A stretch of DNA of 64,000 bases, taken from NCBI GenBank assembly GCA_963708795.1, contig CAVPUH010000012.1, positions 1 through 64,000 of the forward strand, given 5' to 3'. This document shows positions 9,398 to 17,519 of the stretch, one piece after another. Made by a program: the position numbers and the translations under genes. The notes beneath the pieces were generated by a model, which was not told the origin of the DNA, made no database searches, and saw nothing but the letters and a program-made list of their open reading frames with translations. Origin of the DNA: DAIQRJ01 sp963708795. Lineage in GTDB: Bacteria; Actinomycetota; Actinomycetes; Propionibacteriales; DAIQRJ01. Numbering within the stretch: the first letter of the stretch is position 1; every line of letters begins with the position of its first letter.

Positions 9398-9578
9398 GCA
9401 CAAGACCGAGCGAGGCAACGCGCCGCAGCGCGTCGAACAGGGTGGCCTGATCGATCCGCTCGGTCTCCAGTACGGCAACGCCTCCATCCTGGTGGATCAA
9501 GAGCCCGGGGAACCAGTCAGCCGCGATCACAGCCGAGGCCTCCACGACGAACTCGTAACGACGAGAGGTCTTCTCCAC
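9366..9578 (-). CDS. Small conserved hypothetical protein
   Basis: A 70-residue protein resembling a small actinobacterial hypothetical family of ~60-75 residues that ends in a helix of the type 'LFDALRRVASLGLVLMSLRPL'. The open frame continues upstream to 9899 through the tRNA remnant, but GGGGAGGAG just upstream of the GTG at 9576-9578 and the point where family-like sequence begins ('RRYEFVVEAS') favour this start. Function is unknown. It overlaps the 3' end of the zinc-ribbon gene on the other strand. Confidence 0.6.
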   Translation of the reverse strand: MEKTSRRYEFVVEASAVIAADWFPGLLIHQDGGVAVLETERIDQATLFDALRRVASLGLVLMSLRPLDGH

Positions 9579-9994
9579 TCGCGACTCCTCCCCGTAGACC
9601 TTCGTCGACCATACGGGCAGGCACCAGCGGCCACGTCCTGACACCAGCATCGCGCCCGAGATCGCAGCCACGCAGTTCGCCCGTATCGATGACACGAACA
9701 GGTCACGCTTGTTTCGATTTCGGCAGATGGGACCGCTTCGTGCCCCTGACGTGCCCCCTCCCGGCCAATCGAAGCGCACCACATTCGGCTCAGCCACTCC
9801 GTACGGCCGTCGGCCGAACACGCCCAGAATCACCGCGGCACACACAACGGCAGCTCGCAATGAGAAGGTCGTCGGTTCGATTCCGACACGCGGCTCCACA
9901 CGTCACCGCAGGTCACGGCCCTGCACCGTCAGACCACCCGTACGTGTTGTCGAAACCGTCTAGCCCGTTCTCGGTCCGACATTACGGTCGGGGG
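9579..9994. other. Spacer holding a tRNA 3'-half remnant
   Basis: No supported gene. The long minus-strand reading frame here begins with a peptide of the 'VGIEPTTFSLR' type, which is a well-known artefact of translating the complement of a tRNA 3' half. It marks the remnant at 9859-9898. Confidence 0.6.
9859..9898 (+). other. Remnant of a tRNA 3' half (candidate attachment site)
   Basis: The 40 nt hold a complete T arm, stem GTCGG, loop TTCGATT, stem CCGAC, followed by ACGCGGC and TCCA, which looks like the 3' acceptor strand with U73 and CCA. Before it comes AATGAGAAGGTC, like the 3' side of an anticodon arm plus variable loop. The 5' half is absent: no GCCGCGT acceptor strand or D arm is found in the 80 nt upstream. 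The TCCA end and the variable loop suggest a threonine-type tRNA, but this is a guess. 3' halves like this are what integration of an element into a tRNA gene leaves behind. Confidence 0.75.
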
Positions 9995-10979
9995 ATGTCG
10001 GAGCGCGAGGTCAGGTCACCATCCGACGTCGACCGCAGTCAGCACCTCGCCGCGCTGCACAGCGCGTGGGCGACGCCGCTGGACGTCGTGGCGGCTGTGG
10101 TCGGCGAGGTGACGAAGGCGCCGGTCGTGGACATCCGCCGCATCGTCGACGGCGAGCAGAACGAGGTCTACGACGTCACTTTGGAACGGGCCCCGTCCTT
10201 GATCGTGCGCATCTCGCATGACGGATCCGAGGCGCACGACCGGGAGGCGTGGGTCATCGGCGAGTGCGCGTCGCGGGGCATTCGGGCGCCTCGGGTCCAC
10301 GCTCTTCGTCGCGTCGAGGTCGGCAGCGAGCTCCGGTCCGTCATGGTGATGGAGAAGCTGCCGGGCGAGCGACTCGCTGACCTCGATCCCGGCGAAGTCG
10401 ACGTTCGCCGGCGTGCTGGAAGAGGTTGGAGCATGGCTGAAGCAGCTCCACGCCATCCCGGTGCGAGGCCTCGGCATCTCGACGGCTCCGGTGTCGGCCA
10501 GTTCGAGACGCTGGATGAGTGGCTGGCCAACGTGGGCACAGAGGCGCATGGCGTTCGAGGAAGCTGGCCGCTCCGTCGGACTCGAGCCGGCGACGATCCG
10601 AGGCTGGCTCGATGAGATCGTCGACTCGTTCCGGGCAGCCCCGCCTCGGGTGACGATGAACCACAACGATCTCTTGGCCGTTCACGTCATGGTGCACGAC
10701 GGGAGCCTGTCGGGGATCATCGACTTCGGTGTGGTCGCGGCCGAGCCCGCGGCGAACGACTTCGCCAAGTGGGACTTCCGAGAAGGGACGCGCTTCCCGG
10801 TCGAGTGGATACAGGCTGGCTATGGCGACCCCTCGTTGTTCGAGGCCCCGAACGACCGCACGTACCGTGCGCTCTGGCTCCTTCACGGGCTCTGGTACTT
10901 GCGCCACTACCACGTGACGGGTTTCCCCCGCGGCGTCGAGGCAGGGCGGGACCGACTACTGAGCGCACCAGAGCTGTAG
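9995..10979 (+). pseudogene. Aminoglycoside phosphotransferase-like kinase, frameshifted three times
   Basis: A choline/aminoglycoside kinase-fold protein of ~325 residues. Frame 1 gives the N-lobe from ATG 9995 ('IVDGEQNEVYDVTLE', 'SLIVRISHDG', 'VMVMEKLPGERL'). Near 10400 the homologous sequence jumps to another frame ('VLEEVGAWLKQLHAIPVRG'), returns near 10480 ('GQFETLDEWLANVGTEAH'), and jumps again near 10545 ('MAFEEAGRSVGLEP', 'RVTMNHNDLLAVHVMV', 'GIIDFGVVAAEPAANDFA'). The catalytic loop reads NHNDLLAVHV, with the Asp present, and the second Asp is in IIDF. Reading through in one frame would end prematurely. Three indels in ~150 bp, each leaving good homology, could be sequencing errors or early decay. 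Confidence 0.75.
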
Positions 10980-11003
10980 CCCAGTAGAGAAGCGGGAGTG
11001 CCG

Positions 11004-11525
11004 TTACCGGCCACCGAGGAGTGACCGCAGCGTCGCAAGGTCGCCCACGTCCTTTTCTCTCCACGGGCCGCCGTTTCGCAAGGCCGGATACTGCTCCTTC
11101 ATCGCCAGCATCCCGGCGACACTCATCGCCGGCACCGCAGCGCCGTTCAGGAACCCTGGCACGGCGCCGAACGAATCGGCTGGAAACACCCAGTCCGACC
11201 ACCGGCCGGACGGCGCAAACAGCCCGTTCGCCCGCCGGTCGAAGTAAGCGGTACTGAAGGTCCCGCCGTCCCAGATGAACTCGTGAGACTCCTCTGGTGG
11301 CCGCGTCGCGAGCGCCGTCGAGCCGGCGTCCACGAGAGCCGCCTTCGACCGCGCGCCGTCTGATCGCTCCACCCAGAACTCGACGTCACCGTGGCTCCGG
11401 GTGATCCGGCCGATCCTGGCATCCAGTCCCCACCCTCCGAACAGCCACGCCGAGACATCGCGTCTCACCAGCACGCCCAGTACCCGGTGTATCAGCCGCA
11501 ACTGACCCTGCGTCGCCTGATCCAC
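11004..11525 (-). CDS. Nucleotidyltransferase-fold protein, aminoglycoside/lincosamide adenylyltransferase-like
   Basis: A 173-residue protein of the small nucleotidyltransferase group that includes ANT(2'') and lincosamide LinA-type enzymes. 'WLFGGWGLDARIGRITRSHGDVEFWV' contains the GGW..D..G...R.H.D.DF-type active site, with Asp near residues 36 and 47 as metal ligands; 'MLAMKEQYPALR' near the C-terminus is the conserved Lys helix. By family it would transfer AMP to a hydroxyl of a small molecule. Resistance activity is not implied by fold alone. It is convergent with the broken kinase gene to its left. Confidence 0.75.
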   Translation of the reverse strand: MDQATQGQLRLIHRVLGVLVRRDVSAWLFGGWGLDARIGRITRSHGDVEFWVERSDGARSKAALVDAGSTALATRPPEESHEFIWDGGTFSTAYFDRRANGLFAPSGRWSDWVFPADSFGAVPGFLNGAAVPAMSVAGMLAMKEQYPALRNGGPWREKDVGDLATLRSLLGGR

Positions 11526-11638
11526 GATTGGAACGTACTGAACGGCCCCTCAGCGGCGAGGGTGGGGGCATCGCCCGGCCGACGTCGTAGCCTGTGCCGG
11601 CAAAGGGGACTGATGGCTCCGCGATGAAGCGAGGATCG

Positions 11639-11992
11639 ATGAGTGTCCAACTCGGCAATGTGTGCTTCGACTGTGATCAACCAGAGACCGTAGCGGCGTT
11701 CTGGTCGGATGCCCTCGGTCTCGCGATCGACGATGGAGCATCTCCCGACTTCTGTTCCCTCAGCGCCTCGCCACCGGGGAGCGGCCCGAACTGGTTCTTC
11801 GCGAAGGTCTTGGAGGCCAAGACCAGCAAGAACCGCGTGCATGTGGACCTGGTGGCGGAGGCTGCGGCGACAGAAGTGGAGCGCCTGGTCGGGCTAGGCG
11901 CGACCGTCGTCGCGAGTAAGCAGGAGTGGGGACACTCCTGGACGGTCCTCGCCGACATCGAGGGCAATGAGTTCTGCCTCAGCGCAGGCTGA
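11639..11992 (+). CDS. VOC-family protein (glyoxalase/bleomycin-resistance fold)
   Basis: A 117-residue single-domain vicinal-oxygen-chelate protein: 'VCFDCDQPETVAAFWSDALGL' at the start, 'VHVDLVAEAAATEVERLVGLGA' in the middle and 'TVLADIEGNEFCLSAG' at the end, the usual two beta-alpha-beta-beta-beta halves. Such proteins act as dimers in metal-assisted lyase or dioxygenase reactions or sequester drugs. The frame opens upstream, but the ATG at 11639 follows AGCGAGGA and starts the domain. No partner gene is apparent. Confidence 0.85.
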   Translation: MSVQLGNVCFDCDQPETVAAFWSDALGLAIDDGASPDFCSLSASPPGSGPNWFFAKVLEAKTSKNRVHVDLVAEAAATEVERLVGLGATVVASKQEWGHSWTVLADIEGNEFCLSAG

Positions 11993-12148
11993 GTCACCGA
12001 GACCGCGGCGGTCCTGGACGCTCAACGTCGGTGCGCCGACCGCCCTCGTCGCCGCAGCCCGAGGTCGCCCCGCCCGGACTCAGCGTCCGGAGGCAGCCAA
12101 CCAGGGGGCAGCCGTCCGGGTCGATCCCGAGGTTCGTCCCACGTGGTT

Positions 12149-12619
12149 CTATCCGACCCAGGCTGCCCAGTCTTCACCGGCGTCTCGTTCGAGTGCCTTG
12201 AGGTAAACGCTGAGCTTGCCGTAGAAGATGTAGACCGCCTCGCGGTACACCTGATGTTGGACGAAGGGTGAGGCGATGAAGCCGCCGCCGCGATCAATTC
12301 GGTCCGCGACGAGCTCTTCCGCGGTGAAGCGATCGAGGACGGTCTTCATGGCGCTGTCCTGCGCATCGAACCAGTCCCGCAGGCTGGCAACCGTGATGGG
12401 GTTCGGCGGCGGCAGTTCGCGGTGAGTCCAATCGAGGGTGAACGTCTCGAACGAATGGGTGTAGACACCCTCGAGGTCTCCCATGTCGATCAGAAGTTCG
12501 CCGAGCGACGGGTTCCGGCCGGGCATCTCGTAGCCGAGGTCAGCATCTGAGACCACGGTCAAGAGGTGGTCCCGCATACTGTGGTGTCCGCGGATCTCCT
12601 CATCGAACAGGCTGTTCAT
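12149..12619 (-). CDS. DinB-family protein
   Basis: A 156-residue four-helix-bundle protein of the DinB/YfiT superfamily, many members of which are metal-binding thiol-dependent transferases. The C-terminal helix 'HQVYREAVYIFYGKLSVYLKAL' with its conserved His and the closing 'WAAWVG' are typical. The start at ATG 12619 is set by AGGAGG six bases upstream; the earlier in-frame ATG directly abuts that AGGAGG. Its ATG overlaps the TGA of the upstream acetyltransferase gene (ATGA), so the two are probably translationally coupled. Substrate unknown. Confidence 0.8.
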   Translation of the reverse strand: MNSLFDEEIRGHHSMRDHLLTVVSDADLGYEMPGRNPSLGELLIDMGDLEGVYTHSFETFTLDWTHRELPPPNPITVASLRDWFDAQDSAMKTVLDRFTAEELVADRIDRGGGFIASPFVQHQVYREAVYIFYGKLSVYLKALERDAGEDWAAWVG

Positions 12620-13272
12620 CGACATCCTCCTGATGGTTGACGTTGATCTGGTTCTGGCCCGTAGTCGCCGGCCGGCTCGATGTCGCGGTTGACGATCCAG
12701 CGGTGCTTACCGATTTGGCGCACGCGCTTGAACCCGTACTCCTCGTAGAGCTCCACGCTCATCTCGAACAGAAAGCGGCCCTGTGCGTTTCGGCCGACCG
12801 TCACTTCAGGTAGTGCTTCGACGAGGCCGCCACCTGCCCGCGCGATCAAGTCGAGCGACCCTCCGAGCGCAGCGCGACCGACGCCAAGCCGGCGGTGTCG
12901 CGTGTCGGTGTAGAAGCAGGTGACGCGCCAGTCCGGTCGGGCCGGCGGCTCCGCCTCGTACGCTCGCCGGTTGTGTTCGATGATCGGTTGCTCGGACAGG
13001 TGGCCGTACTTCGCCCATCCTTGTGCTGTGCCATCGGCATCGAAGACCAGCGCGGCGTGAGCACGACCGGCCAGCACGAGCTCCTCCTTCTTCGCGCGCT
13101 TGTCGTACGTCTCGCCGCGATACGACTCGCCGTTCTCCATCGCGTGGTGGCCCATGCACCAGCAGCCGCCGAAGACCCCTCCGTTGCGCTCGACCAGCTC
13201 TGCAAATGCGCCCCAGGTCGACTCGTCGAGTCCGCGAACGGTGTACGGCTCGATCGTCACCTCACCAGGCAT
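12616..13272 (-). CDS. GNAT-family N-acetyltransferase
   Basis: A 218-residue GCN5-related acetyltransferase: N-terminal 'WGAFAELVERNGGVFGGCWCM', substrate-side 'GWAKYGHLSEQPIIEHNRRAYE', acetyl-CoA-binding segment 'RHRRLGVGRAALGGSLDLIARAGG' (the R/Q-x-x-G-x-G/A loop) and C-terminal 'FEMSVELYEEYGFKRVRQIG'. First gene of a two-gene unit with the DinB-family gene, whose ribosome-binding site lies inside the end of this gene. Substrate unknown. Confidence 0.83.
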   Translation of the reverse strand: MPGEVTIEPYTVRGLDESTWGAFAELVERNGGVFGGCWCMGHHAMENGESYRGETYDKRAKKEELVLAGRAHAALVFDADGTAQGWAKYGHLSEQPIIEHNRRAYEAEPPARPDWRVTCFYTDTRHRRLGVGRAALGGSLDLIARAGGGLVEALPEVTVGRNAQGRFLFEMSVELYEEYGFKRVRQIGKHRWIVNRDIEPAGDYGPEPDQRQPSGGCR

Positions 13273-13394
13273 GTGTCACCCCATCCGGTAGCCAACACTC
13301 ACAGCTGTTGCGCGGTTCGACGCCCGGAGTGGGTAGTGTCGACCGCGACTGCTTCAAGATGTTCGATCAGTGACGGTAGCGGAGCCTTCCACAC

Positions 13395-13961
13395 ATGTCT
13401 ACAAGCCACCGGGTGCCGGATTACGACCTCGACGAGGTACGCACCATCACGTCCACCGACGAACTCAAGGCGATGTTCGATCCCTTTCGCAGCACCCTTC
13501 TCCAACTGCTGCTCGAGAGGGCGGCCTCGGTCCAGGAACTCGCCGCCACAGTGCAACGACCCAAGGCCACCGTCGCATATCACGTGCGCCTACTCACGAA
13601 AGCCGGCCTTCTCAAGGTCGTGCGAACGAGGACGACGCGCGGCCAGGAGGAACGCTTCTACGGACGAAGCGCACGACTCTTCGGGGTCGGCCAGATCACC
13701 CCTGACCAGGCCGCATTGATCCCCAACACGATGGCCGAGTGGGCTGCCGAGACCGTCCCCGCTCACCAAGCCGACGAACTCCGTGCGATCCGCCGTTACG
13801 CCTGGATCAGCGATGAGGACGCTGACCAGTTCTGGGACCGCGTCCTCCAACTGGTCAACGAGTTCTCGCAGCGACCGGTCCAGGGCCGACGCAAGGCCCA
13901 CGCATTCATCGCCGCCATCTACCCGACCGAACAGCCACGGCTGCCCGCAACGCACGAGTAG
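13395..13961 (+). CDS. ArsR-type winged-helix regulator
   Basis: A 188-residue transcription regulator with an N-terminal HTH_20/ArsR-like domain (about 15-90): 'LKAMFDPFRSTLLQLLLERAASVQELAATVQRP' then the recognition helix and wing 'ATVAYHVRLLTKAGLLKVV', 'QEERFYGRSARLF'. A C-terminal ~90-residue region of unknown role follows. No metal-binding CxC typical of arsenic sensors is seen, so the signal is unknown. It is divergent from the GNAT/DinB pair, which it may regulate. Confidence 0.8.
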   Translation: MSTSHRVPDYDLDEVRTITSTDELKAMFDPFRSTLLQLLLERAASVQELAATVQRPKATVAYHVRLLTKAGLLKVVRTRTTRGQEERFYGRSARLFGVGQITPDQAALIPNTMAEWAAETVPAHQADELRAIRRYAWISDEDADQFWDRVLQLVNEFSQRPVQGRRKAHAFIAAIYPTEQPRLPATHE

Positions 13962-14051
13962 CAGTTGAGTCAACGAACCCACGTTGTGACCGTGAGAGCC
14001 GTGCCGAGCAGGGCGACCCGAGGCCTCATTGCCCACCCCGAACGGCCATGA

Positions 14052-14937
14052 GTGTCGGCACATGCGTCCACCGCAGCGGTCGATTGCGTCGACCCGGTCG
14101 ACGTCGTGCGTCATCGAACTCTGCGCGTCCTCCAGCTGACCAGCGACCCGAGCGACCCGTATGCTCCACAGGTGGTTGACGCGGTGCACCCCGAAGTCAG
14201 CGACCTCATTGCCGACTTACACGCCCGCCTGTTCTCGCTCATGAACGACAATCTTGTGGGCCTCTATATCTTCGGGTCCGTCGCTTCGGCGGCTTACGAT
14301 CCGGGAGTCAGTGACGTCGACCTTCTCGTCGTTACGGGCCAAACCCTTGCCGCAGCAGATTATGCACGGCTGCGTGAGATGCACGTCGAGTTGACGTCCG
14401 ATCGGGAACAGTGGACGGATCGAGTTGAAGTCGAGTACCTCAGTCGGGAGGCGCTCCGAACCTTCAAGCTCCGTTCAAGTGACATCGGCATCATCGGTCC
14501 GGGTAAACCCTTCCAGACCGTCAAGGCAGGGAGAGACTGGATGGTGGAGTGGTACGACGTCCGTGAGCATGCCATCGTCGTCGCCGGGCCGGATCCCAAG
14601 ACCCTGATCGATCCCATCAGCCTGACGGAAGTGAACGCCTGCATCCGCGACTACGTGGCACCGCTTTCCCGAGCCAGTGCGCGATGATCGGCATCGGGGT
14701 TCAGATGCCTATGCCGTGCTCACGATGTGTCGAGCCCTCTACACGAAACGAGTGGGCGAAACAACGACCAAGAGCGCCGCCGCCGAATGGGCCGCGTGGG
14801 AGTACCCGCAGTGGCATGACTTGATCACCCAGGCGCAACAGTGGCGCTTGGCCGCCGACAACCAGGCGATGAACAACTCGGAGATTCATGCCCGTGTCGA
14901 AGCGTTCGTGAATTTCACCATTCACACGCTCCACTGA
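14052..14937 (+). pseudogene. ANT(3'')/ANT(9)-like nucleotidyltransferase with DUF4111 domain, frameshifted
   Basis: The first frame (to 14687) carries the nucleotidyltransferase core 'VGLYIFGSVASAAYDPGVSDVDLLVV' with G-S and the D-x-D metal pair. The second frame (14677-14937) encodes the expected C-terminal DUF4111 helices 'DAYAVLTMCRALYTKRVGE' and 'AAAEWAAWEYPQW'. In spectinomycin/streptomycin adenylyltransferases both are one chain of ~260 residues; here a one-base shift near 14680 separates them. GTG at 14677 could in principle start the second part, overlapping by 11 bp. The N-terminal start is uncertain: GTG at 14172, just before 'VDAVHPEVSDL', matches the family start better than 14052. 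The break may be a sequencing error. Confidence 0.72.
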
Positions 14938-15032
14938 GACCTCGCGAACCTCGCACATCCCCGGCCGCGACAACGGACGCCGCTCGGGTTGCCGACCTCC
15001 CGCTCCGGCCACGCCGGGCGCTGAGTTCCGAC

Positions 15033-16877
15033 TCAGGCCCGGGACGGATGCGTCGGGAGGTCGAGCCCGGCACCGTACGGGTACAACGGATCCGCTGTGT
15101 CCGAGGCGACGTCTGGCCGACTGGCTCGGACGGCTTCCATGGACCGTGGGATCTCGACCGGGAGGCGGCCGCGCGGCGGAATACGACCGGTCAGGGCGTC
15201 GAACAGTGCCCTGGTTGACGCGCCGAAGGTGACGACCAATCCTGTCGCGGCCCCAGCGATCGGGGTGAGAACCGCGGGACGGTCGAGGTGCACGTCGAGG
15301 ATCACGGGCACGCGCGCTGCCAGTGATCGCACTCGCTGCACGACCTCGGCTGGGAACTCGAGCGAGCCCTGGTGGGTCATCGCCTCGAGGAAGTAACGGT
15401 TGCGCGCCTCGAAGGGAGCCGCAATGCGGACGATGGCGACGTCGGCGTCGGAGGCGTCCGAGACGACCGTGCCATAGTCTGCGGCGACTTGGGGATCCAC
15501 GCCGGCGAGGTAGAGCCGCAAACCCGGCGAGAGCGGAAGCACATCGTCGTTCTTCAACACAGTGACGGATTCGGCTTGAGCGCGATGTCCGGCCGCACAG
15601 AACTCCGGAGACCCCACGATCCGTTCAGCCTCTTCCTCATCCACGTACGGGTCGTCGAACAGTCCGAGCTCGAACTTGACCAGCAAGATCCGCCGCGCTG
15701 CTTCGTCGATGCGATCGCCTGCAAGGCGTCCGTCCGTGAGGAGTTGAAGGACGAGGTCGGTCCGGGTCTCGCCACCGAACTGGTCGGCGCCTGCTTCGAG
15801 AATCGCGAGGACCCGTTCGGCTGGGGACAGTGACTCGACGCCCCACGCCTTGGCGGGGAACGGCAATCCTGCGACCTCGATGTCGGTCACCAGGCCCCAG
15901 TCGGTGAGCACGACCCCGTCGTAGCCGAGTTCTTCTCGCAGCAGTCCGGTGATCAGCCGGCGGTTGAACGCGAACGCCACCTCGTCGATCGGTTCACCGT
16001 CGACCTCGAGACCGACTGGCATGCCGTAGTAGGGCATCATGCCGCTGGAGCCCGCCGCGATCGCCACCCGGAACGGCGCCAGGTGCGCGTCAAATCGGCC
16101 GCCGGGATAGACCTGCTCGCGGCCATACGGAAAGTGCGGATCTTCCCCGTCGAGCTGGGGACCTCCACCCGGGAAGTGCTTGGTGGTGCACGCCACGCCG
16201 TCTCGGCCGAGAACGTCGCCTTGCATACCGCGCAGATAGGCCCGGATCAGCTTTCCGGCAGTCGTGGAGTCCTGGCCGAACGTCTGCACCTGCCGCGCCC
16301 ACCGCGGCTCGGTCGCAAGGTCTGCCTGCGGATGAAGGGCCGCGCGGAGGCCGAGTGCGACGTACTCCTGCCGTGCGATCTCGGCGAACTCGCGGACCAG
16401 GTCCGGGTCGCCGATGGCTGCCAACCCCAACGGCTCGGGCCACTGCGACATCGCACCGGCAGCGAACGCCATCCCGACGTTCTCGGTGAAACCGTGGCGG
16501 GGATCGCTGGAGAAGGTGAGGGGTATGCCGTGCGGTGTTTCCTCGGCCAGCTCCTGCAGGGCATTCTGCCAGCGCGCTGTCCGTCGAGGGGTCGGCAGTT
16601 CGTGCGCGTTGAAGTGATTGATCAGCTTTCCGGCGACGAGTTCTCGGGCACTGTCTGGACCGAACACTCCTGGCTCGTCGTGCGCTCCGGGCTCGGTGAC
16701 CCCGATCACTGTGTGAAACAGCAACCCGGCCTTCTCTTCAGGCGACAGGCGAGGGATCAGGTCCGCGACGCGCTCCGCCGGGGACAATCGCGGGTCTTCG
16801 TACGGGTCCATGACGCCGTTTCCGTTCAGGTCTCGGAAGTCCAGACCTTCGAGGGAGGAAGCGGCACGGCGAGTCAT
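15033..16877 (-). CDS. Glycoside hydrolase family 3 (beta-glucosidase/xylosidase type)
   Basis: A ~614-residue GH3 enzyme acting on beta-linked glycosides by the retaining mechanism. An N-terminal TIM-like domain includes 'FTENVGMAFAAGAMSQWPEP', 'GVACTTKHFPGGG' (the KH(F) motif) and 'LGYDGVVLTDWGLVTDIE', whose Asp in TDW is the nucleophile. A second alpha/beta domain begins near 'VTVLKNDDVLPLSPG'. No signal peptide is present, so it probably acts on imported oligosaccharides. Starting at 'LNGNGVMDPYEDP', the protein carries a short DxNxDGxxDPYED-like N-terminal element seen in some GH3 proteins. The ATG at 16877 follows GAGAGGA; an upstream TTG at 16898 is less likely. Confidence 0.92.
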   Translation of the reverse strand: MTRRAASSLEGLDFRDLNGNGVMDPYEDPRLSPAERVADLIPRLSPEEKAGLLFHTVIGVTEPGAHDEPGVFGPDSARELVAGKLINHFNAHELPTPRRTARWQNALQELAEETPHGIPLTFSSDPRHGFTENVGMAFAAGAMSQWPEPLGLAAIGDPDLVREFAEIARQEYVALGLRAALHPQADLATEPRWARQVQTFGQDSTTAGKLIRAYLRGMQGDVLGRDGVACTTKHFPGGGPQLDGEDPHFPYGREQVYPGGRFDAHLAPFRVAIAAGSSGMMPYYGMPVGLEVDGEPIDEVAFAFNRRLITGLLREELGYDGVVLTDWGLVTDIEVAGLPFPAKAWGVESLSPAERVLAILEAGADQFGGETRTDLVLQLLTDGRLAGDRIDEAARRILLVKFELGLFDDPYVDEEEAERIVGSPEFCAAGHRAQAESVTVLKNDDVLPLSPGLRLYLAGVDPQVAADYGTVVSDASDADVAIVRIAAPFEARNRYFLEAMTHQGSLEFPAEVVQRVRSLAARVPVILDVHLDRPAVLTPIAGAATGLVVTFGASTRALFDALTGRIPPRGRLPVEIPRSMEAVRASRPDVASDTADPLYPYGAGLDLPTHPSRA

Positions 16878-16920
16878 GGACGTCCTCTCTGTGGCCAATC
16901 GGGAGCGCCCACGCGCGGGC

Positions 16921-17163
16921 CTAGTAGTTCTTGTAGTTGGTGCCGCCGTACGCCTGGCTGGCCGCGTCGAGTCGCGCCTGCTTCCGCGAACTGGTGACGC
17001 CTGAGCCCACGATCGCGCCGAGCGCTACGACCCAGATGATGGCCAAGCCGATGAGCAGCCCGGTGGCTCCGAGGCCCGCACTGACGGAAGCGATGATCAG
17101 CATGATGAGCGATGCGGCAACCGCCACGCCTGCGATCACGAGGATCCGAGTGATGCTCTTCAC
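16921..17163 (-). CDS. Small two-helix membrane protein
   Basis: An 80-residue protein with two hydrophobic helices (about 7-30 and 34-55) joined by a tight Gly turn and a polar C-tail rich in Arg, Gln and Tyr ('AYGGTNYKNY'). The frame is open further upstream, but GTG 17163 follows AAAGGACGG and removes an arginine-rich stretch. No family recognised. It lies just upstream of the GH3 gene on the same strand (44 bp), so could be cotranscribed. Confidence 0.65.
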   Translation of the reverse strand: MKSITRILVIAGVAVAASLIMLIIASVSAGLGATGLLIGLAIIWVVALGAIVGSGVTSSRKQARLDAASQAYGGTNYKNY

Positions 17164-17519
17164 TGGTCCGTCCTTTCCATGTCGCACTGCTCGGCGCCGT
17201 GATCGTGGACCATCGCCACGTGTTCGCGGCGCGCCTCCGATGGGCACACAGTAGTTCAGGAGGCACTGCGTGTGGGTTCAGAGCGTAGGGATCCGTGCGG
17301 TGGGGCAGATCCCGCCGGAGTGTGGCGTCGTGGTTGACACGAATGTGCTGCCTGCAGCAACATCGGTTCCGGCGCTGACTGGCGCCCAGCCTCTGAGGAC
17401 CTGCCCCAGCCGGGTCTTCGTGATGGCGAAGGGGAACCTGCCCTCAATGTCGCAGCCAGGCCAAGCCTATTTCGAGTGTTCCGCTGCTGGGGAGCCCGGA
17501 CACATCGAGGAGGCTTGTG
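17164..17519. other. Divergent intergenic region
   Basis: About 350 bp between the divergent membrane-protein and kinase-like genes, with no supported gene. It must hold both promoters. The last 15 bases include GAGGAGG, the ribosome-binding site of the kinase-like gene. Confidence 0.4.

Noticed and set aside
9366..9899. A 177-residue minus-strand protein starting through the tRNA remnant
   Set aside because: The first ~20 residues ('VGIEPTTFSLR' type) are the known artefact of translating a tRNA complement. Only the part from GTG 9578 looks like a real small gene.
14677..14690. Programmed ribosomal frameshift in the ANT gene
   Set aside because: No slippery heptamer or downstream hairpin was seen; a sequencing error or decay is simpler.
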